Part shown: piece by piece, positions 23,763 through 34,928 of the stretch | Layout: the number at the start of each line of letters is the position of its first letter | Numbering within the stretch: the stretch's first letter is position 1 | Source: Desmodus rotundus | Taxonomy: Eukaryota; Chordata; Mammalia; Chiroptera; Phyllostomidae | Reading direction: 5' to 3' | DNA: 64,000 nt | Assembly: GCF_022682495.2 (NCBI RefSeq) | Contig: NC_071398.1 | Span: 11,972,934-12,036,933, forward strand | Notes under the pieces: model-generated | Databases searched by the model: none | What the model was told of the DNA's origin: nothing | Seen by the model: the letters and a program-made list of their open reading frames with translations, nothing else | Translations under genes and position numbers: made by a program

Positions 23763-24365
23763 GATAAATCAACACTGGAAAAATCGTGCGAGGAAACAAT
23801 TCACTTTTGTTTCCACATACATTATTTGCCCGTACACTGATGAACAGAAACAAAAATGTATATTTGCATTTTATCTACAATATCGGGCACCTTGTTGGGA
23901 AGTGTAGATTTGTCAGTTGACAGAACCATTTCCTTCAGTTCTTAGACATTTAGCGAAAGACAGCCTGGGACTTGAAAGACATCATATCCGGCTCGATTCC
24001 TTTTGCCTGAAACCAGTGCAAACAGCTCTGGTCTGTGCCTATTGCGATAATGTGTATGTTAGTAACTAGCTATGTTTTCTTGAGTAAAACAATTAAAATT
24101 GGTTCTCTTTTAGTTTCTTCTTCTGGTCAAAGAAGGGTTGATGCTGACCAAATCTAAAATTTCATTCAGCTTTAATTTTCTACGAGAAACATTTCAGAAT
24201 AGCAAGGTGCTGGGTCTTTTTCTGCGTTCTAGCATGGAAATATCTCTATAGGTAAGTTTTCTCATCTTGAAAATTTTGATCCACATGATTATTGATTTCA
24301 AAAAATCAAGCATGTGGAATGGGAGCATGTTCTATACTTTTCGAAGCTCTAGAGAATGTTAGATT
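23763..24365. other. Unassigned stretch
   Basis: No gene or named repeat recognised. Confidence 0.4.
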
Positions 24366-24500
24366 ACACATTCAGTTTAACAAACATTCATTGTTCTTTA
24401 TCGGATGCCAGATATTGGATGTGCAGAGATTCCAAATACAGCACATGTCCCAAGGTGTTCCTCGTCCAATAGAGACAACTGATGAGTCAGCAACAAGAAT
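24366..24500 (+). repeat. Possible L2/L3-like LINE fragment
   Basis: 'aacaaacattcattgttctt', 'gatgccagatattggatgtg' and 'gagattccaaatac' follow the order of the common 'attgagcacctactatgtgccagg...ggatacaaag' LINE end. Weakly preserved. Confidence 0.35.
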
Positions 24501-25904
24501 CAGGGAAATGAGAGAAATCACTGAATATTAATACAATGATGATTCTATGAGGTTGTGAAGATGGATTTTTTTGAGCGGAGAAATAAATAAGACTCTCACG
24601 GATTCTATCTTAGACTAATTGCTTCCTTATCAATTTCTCAACATCTCTAATGATGGTTTCTACGTAATTGGACAAAACACTGGTGCAAGAAGCATCTCCA
24701 GCCATCTAAACTTGAAAGCGGTTTGGAGATCATTTTCTGCAAGCTGATCAATACGGATTGCATACCACATGTCCACCCTGAATTTATTCCTGTAATTTAT
24801 CTTAGCTTTGAGTGCAGCCATGGTTAATTGCTAATCCATATTCATTGAACATCACAGATGAAGGCAGAGTCGGGAGGTACTTCATGTACCATTTCACCTA
24901 CTGGGAAAAAAAGCAATAGGCTCAAATTTTCATCTCCTTTCACAGGCTCTTGGCCTCTCTACTTGTCTTAATAAAATGAAAAAAAAAATGCTGTTGAAGA
25001 ATATCCCAAGATTTGTAAGACAATGCTTAGTGGGTAATGACTCCATTAAAAAATAGCAACATCATTTAAATTGCCACCATATAGCAATTGAATTGGTTTA
25101 ATTGGACTATTTGAGTTAAACATATCTTTCACGTTGTGAAATTATGTGTCTTTCCAAAGGCATCCATTACAACATTGCAAATGTAATTATTTGAAATAGT
25201 TCATGAGTTCTCCTTGAAATGACCTCTAAATTAATGTAATGGATGGGGCTGTAAACTAAAATTTTCTGTTTAAACTTTTAGGTATTTCCAAATCACCTTT
25301 GTTCATTTACTCTGAGAACAAAATTCATTGAAAACTCTGTGGGAGAAGGGCCACTAAAATTATATGGATGGAGGATGTAAGATACTCACTTCTATTTAGA
25401 TGAGGCTAATTGTGTGGAATTTTCCAACTCTGAACAATTTTGTGGCATCATTTTTTATTGTCTTAATTGTCCTGTGTTACATGGGAGCCATAGTTGAAAT
25501 ACAGAAACAACATTCTGATGTTTCATAATCAACCACACATTACGAAATATCATTTAGGAGGTGGCAACTTTTTTTACTTAGACAATGGCCAAAAGAAGAT
25601 GCATAATGATGTTAATTGTATTATAAGAGGACTCTCTCTTCCAAATCTCCAATCCTTATTTTAAGATGTTTAGTTGGATATTGGAAAACTGTAAAAAATG
25701 AGAGGAGAGAGATTGTTCATACTACATTTTAGCCTTTTGCCTTACATCATAAGTATTTCTATATATTGATGTGGTTTCAATGATCATTTAAGTGATATTT
25801 ACTTATGACTTATAATCCTCTTGGATTTTCCTTTATTAACACTTCATTTTTAGCAAAAATGATAATAGCAATTAGACTTGAGAGTCTGGTTCTGTATAAA
25901 ACAA
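24501..25904. other. Repeat-free AT-rich stretch, possible conserved noncoding DNA
   Basis: No repeat signature is seen over 1.4 kb. AT-rich words such as 'taattg', 'attaat' and 'caaag' are frequent. This is the appearance of conserved enhancer-type DNA, but conservation cannot be judged from one sequence. Confidence 0.25.
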
Positions 25905-26095
25905 CTACATTAATGAATTTATATAATCCTCAGGACATGAAGCTAGAGCCCTATTTCAGACATTGAGGAAATGGGAGCTCAGAAGGGTTAAATAATGTAA
26001 CCATGGTCACACAGGAAGTAACTGTCAAGGTTCAGATTCAATGTCAGTGTTGTCTGATTATTATTACAGATCATGCTTTTAATCACTTAGCTGTG
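25905..26095 (+). repeat. MIR SINE fragment
   Basis: A good MIR: 'aatcctcaggacatgaag', 'tgaggaaatgggagctcaga', 'ggttaaataatgtaaccatg' and 'gtcacacaggaagtaactg'. Confidence 0.75.
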
Positions 26096-26284
26096 TTAAC
26101 ATTATTTCAACGCTTTTATGGATAACGCTAAGGTAACATCTCTTTGCTTCTTTTAAAATAATTTACATTCAGTATATCTCCCATAGTATATGTTTGCTAT
26201 TTTATACATAAGTATTATATTCTCACTCTTAATTTTTTATAAAGCTTTCCACAAAATTTAAAAATATTTATAAAGTCCCTATGA

Positions 26285-26885
26285 GAATACACATTTTGGG
26301 AAGAGAAGACATGAACAGACACTTCTCTAAAGAGGACATACAGTTGGCCAACAGGCAAATGAAAAAGATGTTTGACATCACTAATCATCAGAGAAATGCA
26401 AATTGAAACCACAATGAGACATCACCTCACACCTGTCAGAATGGCCATCCTCAATAAATCAACAAAGAAGCATTGGATAGGATGTGGAGAAAGGGGAACC
26501 CTAGTGCACTATTGGTGGGAATCCAGATTGGTGCAGCCACTGTGAAAAACAGTATGAAGTTTCCTCAAAAAGTTAACAATAAGACTGTTATATGCCCCAG
26601 GCATTCCACTTGTGGGTATTTATCTGAAGAAACTGAAAACACTAATGTGGAAAGGTAGATGGCATCCCTATGTTCATCACAGTGTTTTACTTATAATAGC
26701 CAAGACAGAGAGGAAACCTAAGTGCCCACCAAGAGATGAATGAATAAAGGACATGTGGTACCTCTAGGCAATGGAATACTACTCAGCCATAAACAGAATG
26801 AAGTCTTTCCATTTGTGACAACACAGATGGACCTAGAAGGTATTATGCGAAGTGAAATAAGTCAGACAGACAAACACCCGACAGT
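26285..26885 (+). mobile_element. L1 ORF2 3' segment
   Basis: Sense L1 with good preservation: 'agacatgaacagacacttct', 'aatcatcagagaaatgcaaa', 'catcacctcacacctgtcag', 'gcactattggtgggaatcca', 'gcattccacttgtgggtatt' and 'ggaatactactcagccataa'. This is the C-terminal end of ORF2 and the start of the 3' UTR. Several stops interrupt the reading frame. It ends without a tail at 26885. Confidence 0.88.
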
Positions 26886-27171
26886 ATCCGGAGGGGGAGT
26901 AAGCCACTTCAGAGCCACAACAAAGCAGGGAAGAGGTATAAACCCTGAACTCTCTCATCTTCTGCCTTTTTATCTCCTGCTGTCTTCAGTGGTCAAGTTC
27001 AACAGAAGTTGGACAGCACCGGAGCGCAGGAGATGCCAACCTTAGAGATCACAGAGCAGGACAGAACAGAGAAGGGTGGAGAATACATCTGGGGACAAAT
27101 GTGTCCTTCCTAGGAGCTTTCCTCTCACCCTGTGTTTTCTTTATGGAAATTTTTGTCATGTTGTATATAAA
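26886..27171. other. Unidentified 286-bp segment between two L1 pieces
   Basis: It is bounded by sense L1 on the left and reversed L1 on the right, and does not match either. Composition is less AT-rich. It may be an LTR piece or a deleted, rearranged part of the pre-insertion locus; no family recognised. Confidence 0.35.
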
Positions 27172-27532
27172 AGTGCACTTTTTCAATTGAATGAATTGGG
27201 GTGACATTAGTTAATAAAAAATATAGGTTCCAGGTGTACGAGTCTATAACACATCATCTGTAAAGTGTACCGTGTGTTCGCCACCCAAACTCAAGTCTCC
27301 TTCCATCACCATTTATCCAACCAACCCTCCCCTCACCCCCTTTCCCTCTGGTAATCACCATACTGCTGTCTGTGTCTATGAGATTTTGTTTTTGGTGGGG
27401 GAGGGGGGGCGTTGGCTTAATCCCTTCATCTTTTTAATGAAGCTCCCCAACACCCCTCCCCTTGCCAGCTTCAGTCTTCTCTCTCTCTATGAGTCTGCCT
27501 CTAGGTTGTTTGTTAGTTCATTTTGTTCCTTT
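27172..27532 (-). mobile_element. L1 3'-end fragment, reversed
   Basis: The reverse of the 3' UTR seen elsewhere in the window: 'gaattggggtgacattagtt', 'ataggttccaggtgtacgag', 'taacacatcatctgtaaagt', C-rich block 'tttccctctggtaatcacca' and 'atgagtctgcctctaggttg'. A G-run is inserted near 27396. Confidence 0.85.
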
Positions 27533-28784
27533 TATTTGCCCTAGCCATCCCCACCCCACAGCATGTGAGCTCTCTAAAAAGATGGATCTTGTCTTTTTTT
27601 TTTCTTCACAATTGCATCCCTAGTGACTAAAATACTACCTAGGATATATTTAACCTTTGCAAACTTGCAAACTTGCAAACTTACATAAATAAAGTAAATT
27701 ATTTATTTTAGCCTGGCAAAAATGTGTTCTTGCTGTTGTTATTGTAGTTATTATGAGAGTGTGTTTGTGTAGGAATATAGCTGATATAGTGAGGTGCACA
27801 AATGTTAAGCATACAGCTTTTTAAATGTTGTTATGTGTATATGTCAATACCTGCATTTTTAATAGGTGGATTAATTTTCTATGATATGATTTCAAATCGA
27901 TATTAAATCACTCTATGTGCCCCTGATCAGTGTTAGTCATTCATTAAGACTGGAGGACCTAAAATTTCTCCAGAGGAGGGCCTTGGAGTTGTCAGTATGT
28001 GTATTAGAGATGTTTCCTGGAAGCTTCGTTAGCACAGCAAGCAAGCTCTGTGTTTTCACTTGGATTGTCTGTTTACCTTGCGTGGATTTGGGGATCGGCA
28101 CTGACAAAGTCACGAGAGCTCCTACATTGCAGTGCACATGGTGCACACGGCCCTCTAGGAGGGCCCGTTCATATTATAATTCACCTGAGTGTCCCCCCTC
28201 GACAGTGGGCTGCAGTCCTAACAAGTAGGGAAACCTCCTCCAAAATACCCCTTGGCCACTCTCCCTAGGGCCATTGTTTGCAGCATGTTCAAGGAACTGC
28301 TGAGAATAATTCTGTGTTTATTAAATACATGAATAAGCTGAGAGTTCGGTGCTGATAAACTTATACATTTAATCGAAGTAACTCTAATGGCTGTTTTACC
28401 ATAGACATGGAATCTAGCCCACTGTTCACTCAACTTGTTAGACATATTTTTTTCTGGGAACCACACTTAATATTATTCCATTCTAAAGCATACCTAAATT
28501 TTGGGAAAAGAAAAAAATTAAGGGAACATTTTTTCCATTTTACAGTGAGATACCTCTTGAATACCATCACCTAGTTTTTTCTGGTGTTTGTTTGTTTCTG
28601 ACAGTCTAATAAAATACCACACCAAATCCCACTGATTGTCCATGCCCATGTTGTGTGTTTATTTGTACTAATTTTCTTATAATTTTGACATGAACATTAT
28701 CAAAGACAATTATAGTCACCTAATATTTGCCCTACAATGTCCCTGCATCTCCAGTTCTCCAGTTTATTAATTGAATGGTGAAAT
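27533..28784. other. Unassigned stretch
   Basis: Contains a triple 'tgcaaact' repeat near 27657-27682. No gene recognised. Confidence 0.4.
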
Positions 28785-28872
28785 ATGTTTATATATATAT
28801 AAAATTTGTATTTATATATACAAATTATATTTATATATGCATGTATATAATGTATTTAAAAGATCATATATA

Positions 28873-28908
<36 letters not shown>

Positions 28909-28916
28909 CACACATT
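28785..28916. repeat. TA/TG microsatellite cluster
   Basis: Irregular TATATA words are followed by a (TG)n run and a final (TA)n run ending in 'cacacattttttgg'. Confidence 0.9.
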
Positions 28917-29815
28917 TTTTGGTTTACTGACACTCTGAAAAATTAATGAGCTAATTTCTTTGAAAAAGAAGAAGAAAGCAAGCATATTTGGGAGAAGCCC
29001 ACTGTATGACTTCAGTGAATGGGTTGTGTTCTGATTAAAGAATAATGCTTAGAACTTCACATTGTCAACACAAGGGAAATTAGCATGTCCATATTTGAAT
29101 TTATTGCATCATTTGGCATATACTGTAATACCATAAATATGCTAGTACAGGCCTACAGAACAATTTGTGGCATGAATCACATGTAATATTTTTTTCTGAG
29201 TTGGTTATAAAGCACATTTGGAAACCAAAATTAACCAGATGACTTTTTATTATGCAGTTGGACTGATCCACTGTAAGATTTAATTACATAATATTTCACA
29301 CATAGCTGTGACAAAATACATATGAGCTCCCAAGATTTACCAGCTCAGCTGAAGTAGAGAGATCCTTTGAGGTGATCAGAGTGGGCTGTAACAAGAACAC
29401 CGTCCAAAGCTGGCTCTTCTCTGAGTAAATGAGTCTATTTATATGGCCTGAGGCTTCTTTCTTAAATACTCAAATGCCACTTTCCCCAGCTTCCTTTGAG
29501 AGAACAGATATATTCTAGAGAATTTTTTACAACAAAGCAAAACAAGCAATAAAAAACCAAACAGTTAATCAGAATCGCCTTGAAAAAGCCCCGCAAGTAG
29601 TTGATGAGCTCTCCCTACTTTAATCCCCGCTTGTGTTTACAAAAGCTTCCAATTTTTTGGTATCTAATTGCTAGCAAACAGCAGATAATAAAAAGCACTC
29701 ATCAAACCAAACAAGATTTAAGTTCATTTTGTGGCTGCCTTGTCTCTGTCTAAAAAATTCTATCTGAAATGTGTTCAATGAAAAGTCATTTTACACCTAG
29801 AGAGGAAATACCATC
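28917..29815. other. Repeat-free stretch, possible conserved noncoding element
   Basis: No repeat signature. Words such as 'tttaattacataat', 'ttaatccccgcttgtgttta' and 'tatctaattgctagcaaaca' resemble binding-site-rich enhancer DNA (homeodomain and forkhead-like words). Function is inference only. Confidence 0.3.
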
Positions 29816-29895
29816 AACTTGACAAGCATTTATTGAGTCTTACTATTTACCCAGCACTGGGCAAGAAGATATGAAGATACAGGAGAATGCTTTTT
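29816..29895 (+). repeat. L2/L3-like LINE fragment
   Basis: 'gacaagcatttattgagtct', 'acccagcactgggcaagaag' and 'tatgaagatacagg' follow the standard LINE wording 'caagcatttattgagcac...aggcactg...ggatacaaag'. Confidence 0.5.
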
Positions 29896-31769
29896 TTTAA
29901 AGACTTATAGTTCCAGTACTGCTTTTTCAATATTATTTGGTACTGTGGGGAACAAACACTCTTATGGGCTCCACAGGAGGCCATGTGATGGATGCTACCT
30001 TCCCACCTCTCCACCCTGAGCATCATCCTCTAGTCCGGTCTGAGTATTTTAAAACAAGACTTTAACCAGGCCCCTCCCAGCCTGGGCAGTATCTGCTGTC
30101 ACTCAGCAACCCTCTCTAGTACTAGAGCTGCTAACTAGCTTGCAGGACCTTCTTTTTGCACGTGTTTGGGTGGGAGGTGAAAAAAGGTGCAACTGAGAGA
30201 GCCCAAACCATTTTCACAATTTTTGTTTTGTTTCTTTTTTGAAGAGAGCAACTCCTCCCTGCCAACCTCAGGGTGTCTTGTCTTGCAACTCAGAAATGAG
30301 AAGCTGGCCAGGACGGGTGGTAAATATGTCAGTAAAGTTGACTCTTAGACTGCTTCTGGGGTGAAATAACAAAGGTTGCTGTTGTCATAGGGGAGTTAAA
30401 TTTTGACAACAAATCCACTGCCAGAAGTTTAAGGGGAGCCAAAGCAGACAGACATCATTCGCAGTTTCTCAAGACAGTGTTTTAATTCATCTCAATGCTT
30501 GTAGGGGCAATTTGTTGTCTCTCACCCCCAAAACCACCCCTGTGATTACAAAACTGACGCCAGCGTTTTTCTAACACGGTGTGACCAACCCTGTTCATGT
30601 GGTCACGCTGCTCTCATTCCCCGTGCGATACTCATCCTTCGGAACTCACCTCCTTACTAGGACACCGCTCCCACATCATTGCTTTGGGAGAGCCCTCTCT
30701 AAAGGTTTCTCAGCAGCTCCATTGTTGCAGCCTATTACTGTAACTGCAGTAACACATCGGAGTTATTTTGTCTGTCCTTATCACAGGGTCTTAAGAACAG
30801 CTCAGCCTCCTCGTCTGTGTTTCGCCGGTTTCCAAAACCACGCCTGGTACAAGCAAACTGCTAAACTGAAGAAAAAACAATCAACTATTATACACCCCCT
30901 GCAGAAGGCATCTCACTGACTTACAAAATTCCAACACCCCAAGGAAGGGTAGGGGTCTTTGCACTTAGGGACTCTCAGCTACTCTTCTGCATGACAAATA
31001 ACCATATTTATAAGGGTTGCCTATGGGAAATACCTGTTTGGGTAAACATAGAAAATTAAAAATTACACAATAATCTGTCATCACTACACTCATTAAATAC
31101 AGACTCATTGTATCACTCTATTCACTGCAGGCCTAGATCAGGTAAATTTTAATTATAGATATACCCATCAAGAAACTGGAGCAGAATGCCCTGCCACTGC
31201 CTAATAAATTTTCCTAGTCCAGCCTAAAGGCCCTACATACTGAAAATGGTATTAGCTTAGCAGGTGTCTATATGATTCTCTCCGGTGAGACTGTGAACTA
31301 AATTGCAGAAATGTTCGGGCTACATGTGGAATACAAAGCGGAGCCACATGCAAACTTACGCAGGGCAGGGCGGGAGAAAGAGCTGCATTGTGGGAAGCAC
31401 AGACGGCACTCAGGTCCTGAGAGGTGGAGAGAGGGTCTGCTCAGTGACAACGTTTGTGTTTTTATAACCCCAGCTGTAGCATGCCCCTGCCCACGGGGTC
31501 TGTGAAACGTAGAGATAAATATTGTTAAAATAAAATCTGACCCCTTTTTTGTGAGCCAACTAGAGGTGTTCTCTTATCATTATTACCTCAAACAGCACAT
31601 TTTTAAAGTGGAAAATTGAATCTAATTATTTTGCTTTTTAAAAAAAGTAAGTATTTTTCAAGTCTTTGGAGTTTTATCATTATTTAGTATTTTATTGTTA
31701 TACTATTTCTTGGGACTCTTGACTACACTAGTATTCTGCTCCACCTGAGAAAACTATTGGTTTCACCCA
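29896..31769. other. Unassigned stretch
   Basis: Mixed composition. Frames of up to about 110 codons near 30581-30919 have no domain or splice context. No repeat named. Confidence 0.4.
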
Positions 31770-31862
31770 ACCTATTCATTCTGTAGACGGGGAAACTGAG
31801 GCTAAGGTGGGGTGGCTTAACAGGCTGCCCAGATAACGCCAAAATGTGAGTTAATATATGGC
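31770..31862 (+). repeat. MIR SINE core fragment
   Basis: 'ttctgtagacggggaaactg' with 'aggctaaggtggggtggctt' is the MIR core ('acagatgaggaaactgaggc'). Confidence 0.65.
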
Positions 31863-33218
31863 TCATTATCTCATACTTGGTCCTGAGAATTGGCTTACAA
31901 TGTCCACTCCCTGCTCTTTTATTACGTTACCAGTCAGTGCCAAGTCTTCTCATCCAGGTATGAATAAAGATTGGGAACAAAGAACGAGGGGATATTTTTC
32001 CATATTTGAAAACAAATAAATGCAATTTTAATGATAGGACAGGCACTTGGAAGAAACGCAATTTCAGTTGTTTTTATGGTCTAGCACCAAATAACCCGGG
32101 CGTGTGAAGAATATTTGCAAGTTTTATTTTATTGTATGTTAGAAAAGAGAATAGTGCCCAATTCTATTTTTCACTTCATTTCAGTCCACTACTGTATGGT
32201 GCTTCCTTGGCAGAAACCGAGTGCCCAAAAAGTAATTTATTGATAGTGGATGAGTGCCGTGTGCTGGGCTCCAGCTGGCACGGCTCACCCCACCCCCGAC
32301 TGAGCACTGGCTGGAAAGAGGATACGCTGATAATGCTATGACAGCAGACTGCCCTTATTCTGAAACAGTCAAAGATAATAGAGCGTCGGTGCCAACCACG
32401 TTACAGGGGCAGTGTCTCTTTACAAGACTGGTGAAATTAAATAAACAAAAACGAGTCCCAGATGCCCAGTCTCCCTCACTCCCAAGTATGTATTTTATAA
32501 TTATGTAAAAGTATCTGGACTGATGTCATCGGCCAAGCATTGTGTTGCCATGGAAATGGACAGCTGATTCACTGATGCCCTTGGACCCTGGGGAAAGAAA
32601 CAGTTATCACAGTAAGTGGCACCCACTAGTAGAGGGGGTCCTTTCTGCAAAGGGTGCTCCATGCTTCCCAATGCTGTGCCCCCTTCTCCCAACAAATGTT
32701 TTGAATCTGCTAGAGCTGACGGCCTATCCTGGTTCCTCCACCTCCTTATAGTGCACAGGTCGACTAGGTACTCAACTACTCTGAGTGTTTTCTTTCTCGA
32801 GTGAGGCAGGGGGATCAATACCTACCGTACGATGCACTGTGCGAATTAAATGAGGTAACATGTAAATAAAACTTTTAGCAAGTGGCTGCAGTAAACTAAA
32901 CGTTGAGTAAGTGGTGGCAGTAGCCTGCACTGTAAATGTCATCACAATAGTGGCAAACCTTTAAAAATGGCTCAATCTACATATTGTTGAACAGCCACCT
33001 AAAGTGTGTAAAGGTATTCCTTTAGGACAATACAGAGCTTGACATTGACTTTGTGGTCTGTGAAGCAGCAGCGCTGGCATTATTTGGGGGTTTCTCAAAA
33101 ATCTAGGCTCACAGAACCCACCGTATAGAAATCAAATGTGCCTTTTTAATCATATCGTCAGTATTGCTGTATGTGTGTTAAAGTTTGAGAAGAGCTGATA
33201 GATGGGATAAAATACTAC
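31863..33218. other. Unassigned stretch
   Basis: No gene recognised. Frames near 32500-32820 overlap on both strands and lack domains. Confidence 0.4.
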
Positions 33219-33420
33219 CTTTTTTTTTTTTTTGCTGTTATTGGGTATCTCCTACATACCAAGTACTGTATTAAGCATCTTTATATTCGTTAGCTTGTTT
33301 ATTGTTTAAAAAATGCAATGAAACGAAGTGTTACCTTTCATTTTATTGATAAGGAAACTGACTATCAAAGAATTCAGAAAACACAGTTTGATACTGCCTG
33401 AGCCGCTTTCGGCATAAGGC
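33219..33420 (+). repeat. Poly(T) run followed by MIR SINE
   Basis: A T-run of about 16 bases precedes a MIR with 'cctacataccaagtactgta', 'attaagcatctttatattcg' and 'ttgataaggaaactgactat'. Confidence 0.7.
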
Positions 33421-33774
33421 TTTTCTTTTTAAAAGCTTTTAATTAAAAAGAATAAAGCTGGGGTGGAGTGAGTGGTGGTATTGTTGGGGGTTGGAGACAA
33501 CTGTATTTAAACAACAGTAGAAAAAGAATATATCATTTAATCTTACATGATTGTTTCAGTAGAGCTCCTAGTATGAAATAAAACTCTCAAATCTAAACTT
33601 GTGGGGAGGGTGGGCATTAAAGGTACCATCAACAAGTGGTGGACAGGGTGTAGATGCACCGTGAGGGAGCACTAACAACAGTGAGGTAGTTAGTACCCAA
33701 CTGGTCTGAAATACGTTAGAGCTGGTGCAGGTTAACAGAGCCGAGGGCAGAGAGGGCCATGCTGAGAGGGGCTG
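33421..33774. other. Unassigned stretch
   Basis: No recognisable element. Part of it may be degraded L1 leading into the next entry. Confidence 0.35.
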
Positions 33775-33885
33775 AGAACTTTGGTCAGCAACTCTAGAGT
33801 TGCAGCCAAGACCCAGAAACAACCTAAGTGCCCTTCAGTGGATGAGTAGGTAAAGAACAAGATGCATGTATATGGAGCCTACCCA
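33775..33885 (+). mobile_element. L1 3' segment, left part of a split copy
   Basis: 'acaacctaagtgcccttcag' and 'tggatgagtaggtaaagaac' are the L1 words just before the 3' UTR. The collinear continuation ('tattactcagccacagaaag') is found only after an LTR-like block, at 34540. Confidence 0.7.
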
Positions 33886-34458
33886 TGTGGTATGGGGAAT
33901 GTGGCCCAGCCCCTACTTGGAAAGGCCAGTGGGGAGTGAGGACCCACGCTCATGGACAGGTTTTTGGCACACAGGACCCACGCTCACAGGTAGGTTTTCC
34001 CGTAGGGGATCAGGCCTACATTGTACCTAGGCTGCTATGAGACTTGCTTTTGCTAAAAGTCCCTCACCCAGGATTGAGGCAGCAAATGTTTACTGTGTAT
34101 CTCTAAAGTAACTTCCTAAAGTCTGTGCTAAACCTCCCAAGTGTGGAGTGTAACCAGTTCAACCACTTTTCCCCTTGCATCTGTAACATCCTTCTCTTTG
34201 AAGTAATTAGCAACATTCTTTCCTTTTTATCTGTAAAAGGTCATCACCCACAGCAAACCTGTGCATAGTAAATGAGGACCATCCTCAATGTAATGTACCC
34301 AGAAAAGCAATAAAAGCCTGTCCAGGCAGGGGTCAGGGCCCTCTCTCACACTTAGAGAGAGGCCATGCTGTCCTTTTTTTCTCCACAGGACTTCTGTAGT
34401 CCCTGTGAATTTGCTCATCACAGCCACAACACACGGACCCTGCAGGCCACAGTCCGCA
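33886..34458 (+). mobile_element. LTR-like block nested in L1
   Basis: About 570 bases beginning 'tgtggtatgg' and ending 'cagtccgca'. An 'aataaa' signal lies at about 34309 ('agcaataaaagcctgtcc'), with a repeated 'aggacccacgctca' motif in the first third (near 33940 and 33977). This is the layout of an endogenous retroviral LTR with U3 repeats and a poly(A) signal. No clean target duplication was found, so the ends are uncertain. No retroviral gene is present. Confidence 0.5.
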
Positions 34459-34475
34459 TCATATATATATCAAAA

Positions 34476-34478
<3 letters not shown>

Positions 34479-34537
<59 letters not shown>
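34479..34537. repeat. (TA)n microsatellite
   Basis: A long uninterrupted TA run next to the L1. Ile-Tyr frames on both strands are artefacts. It may have grown from the TA-rich L1 word 'gtatatatac' at this point. Confidence 0.95.
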
Positions 34538-34539
<2 letters not shown>

Positions 34540-34542
<3 letters not shown>

Positions 34543-34928
34543 GAATATAGAATATTATTACTCAGCCACAGAAAGATGAGATACCGCCATTTATGGAGAA
34601 AATGGATGGCTATGGAGAATATCATGCTCGGTGAAATAGATGGAAAAGAACGAGAACTGCACGTTTTCATTCATATGTGCAATATGAAACAAAAAGCAAC
34701 AAATGAACGAACAACATAAACAAACTCATAAAAGCAGAATGGTGGTTTGCAGAAGGGTAAAGGGGCGGGGAAGGTTGGAGAGGGTAAAAGGGGTCAAATA
34801 CACGGTAATGCAAGGGGATTAGCCTTCGGATGGTGAGCACACCATGGAGTGTAAGGTGTATTACAAAGTTGCACCCTGAAAAGTATATGATGTCATTAAC
34901 CATTGTTATCCCAATACACTTAACTTTA
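34540..34928 (+). mobile_element. L1 3'-end fragment, right part of the split copy
   Basis: 'tattactcagccacagaaag', 'ggtgaaatagatgg', 'catatgtgcaatatgaaac', 'ggttggagagggtaaaaggg' and 'accattgttatcccaataca'. A diverged L1 3' UTR. Confidence 0.8.

Noticed and set aside
30581..30919. 112-codon plus-strand frame
   Set aside because: No domain, no exon boundaries and no similarity recognised; ends in a lysine run typical of chance frames in A-rich DNA.
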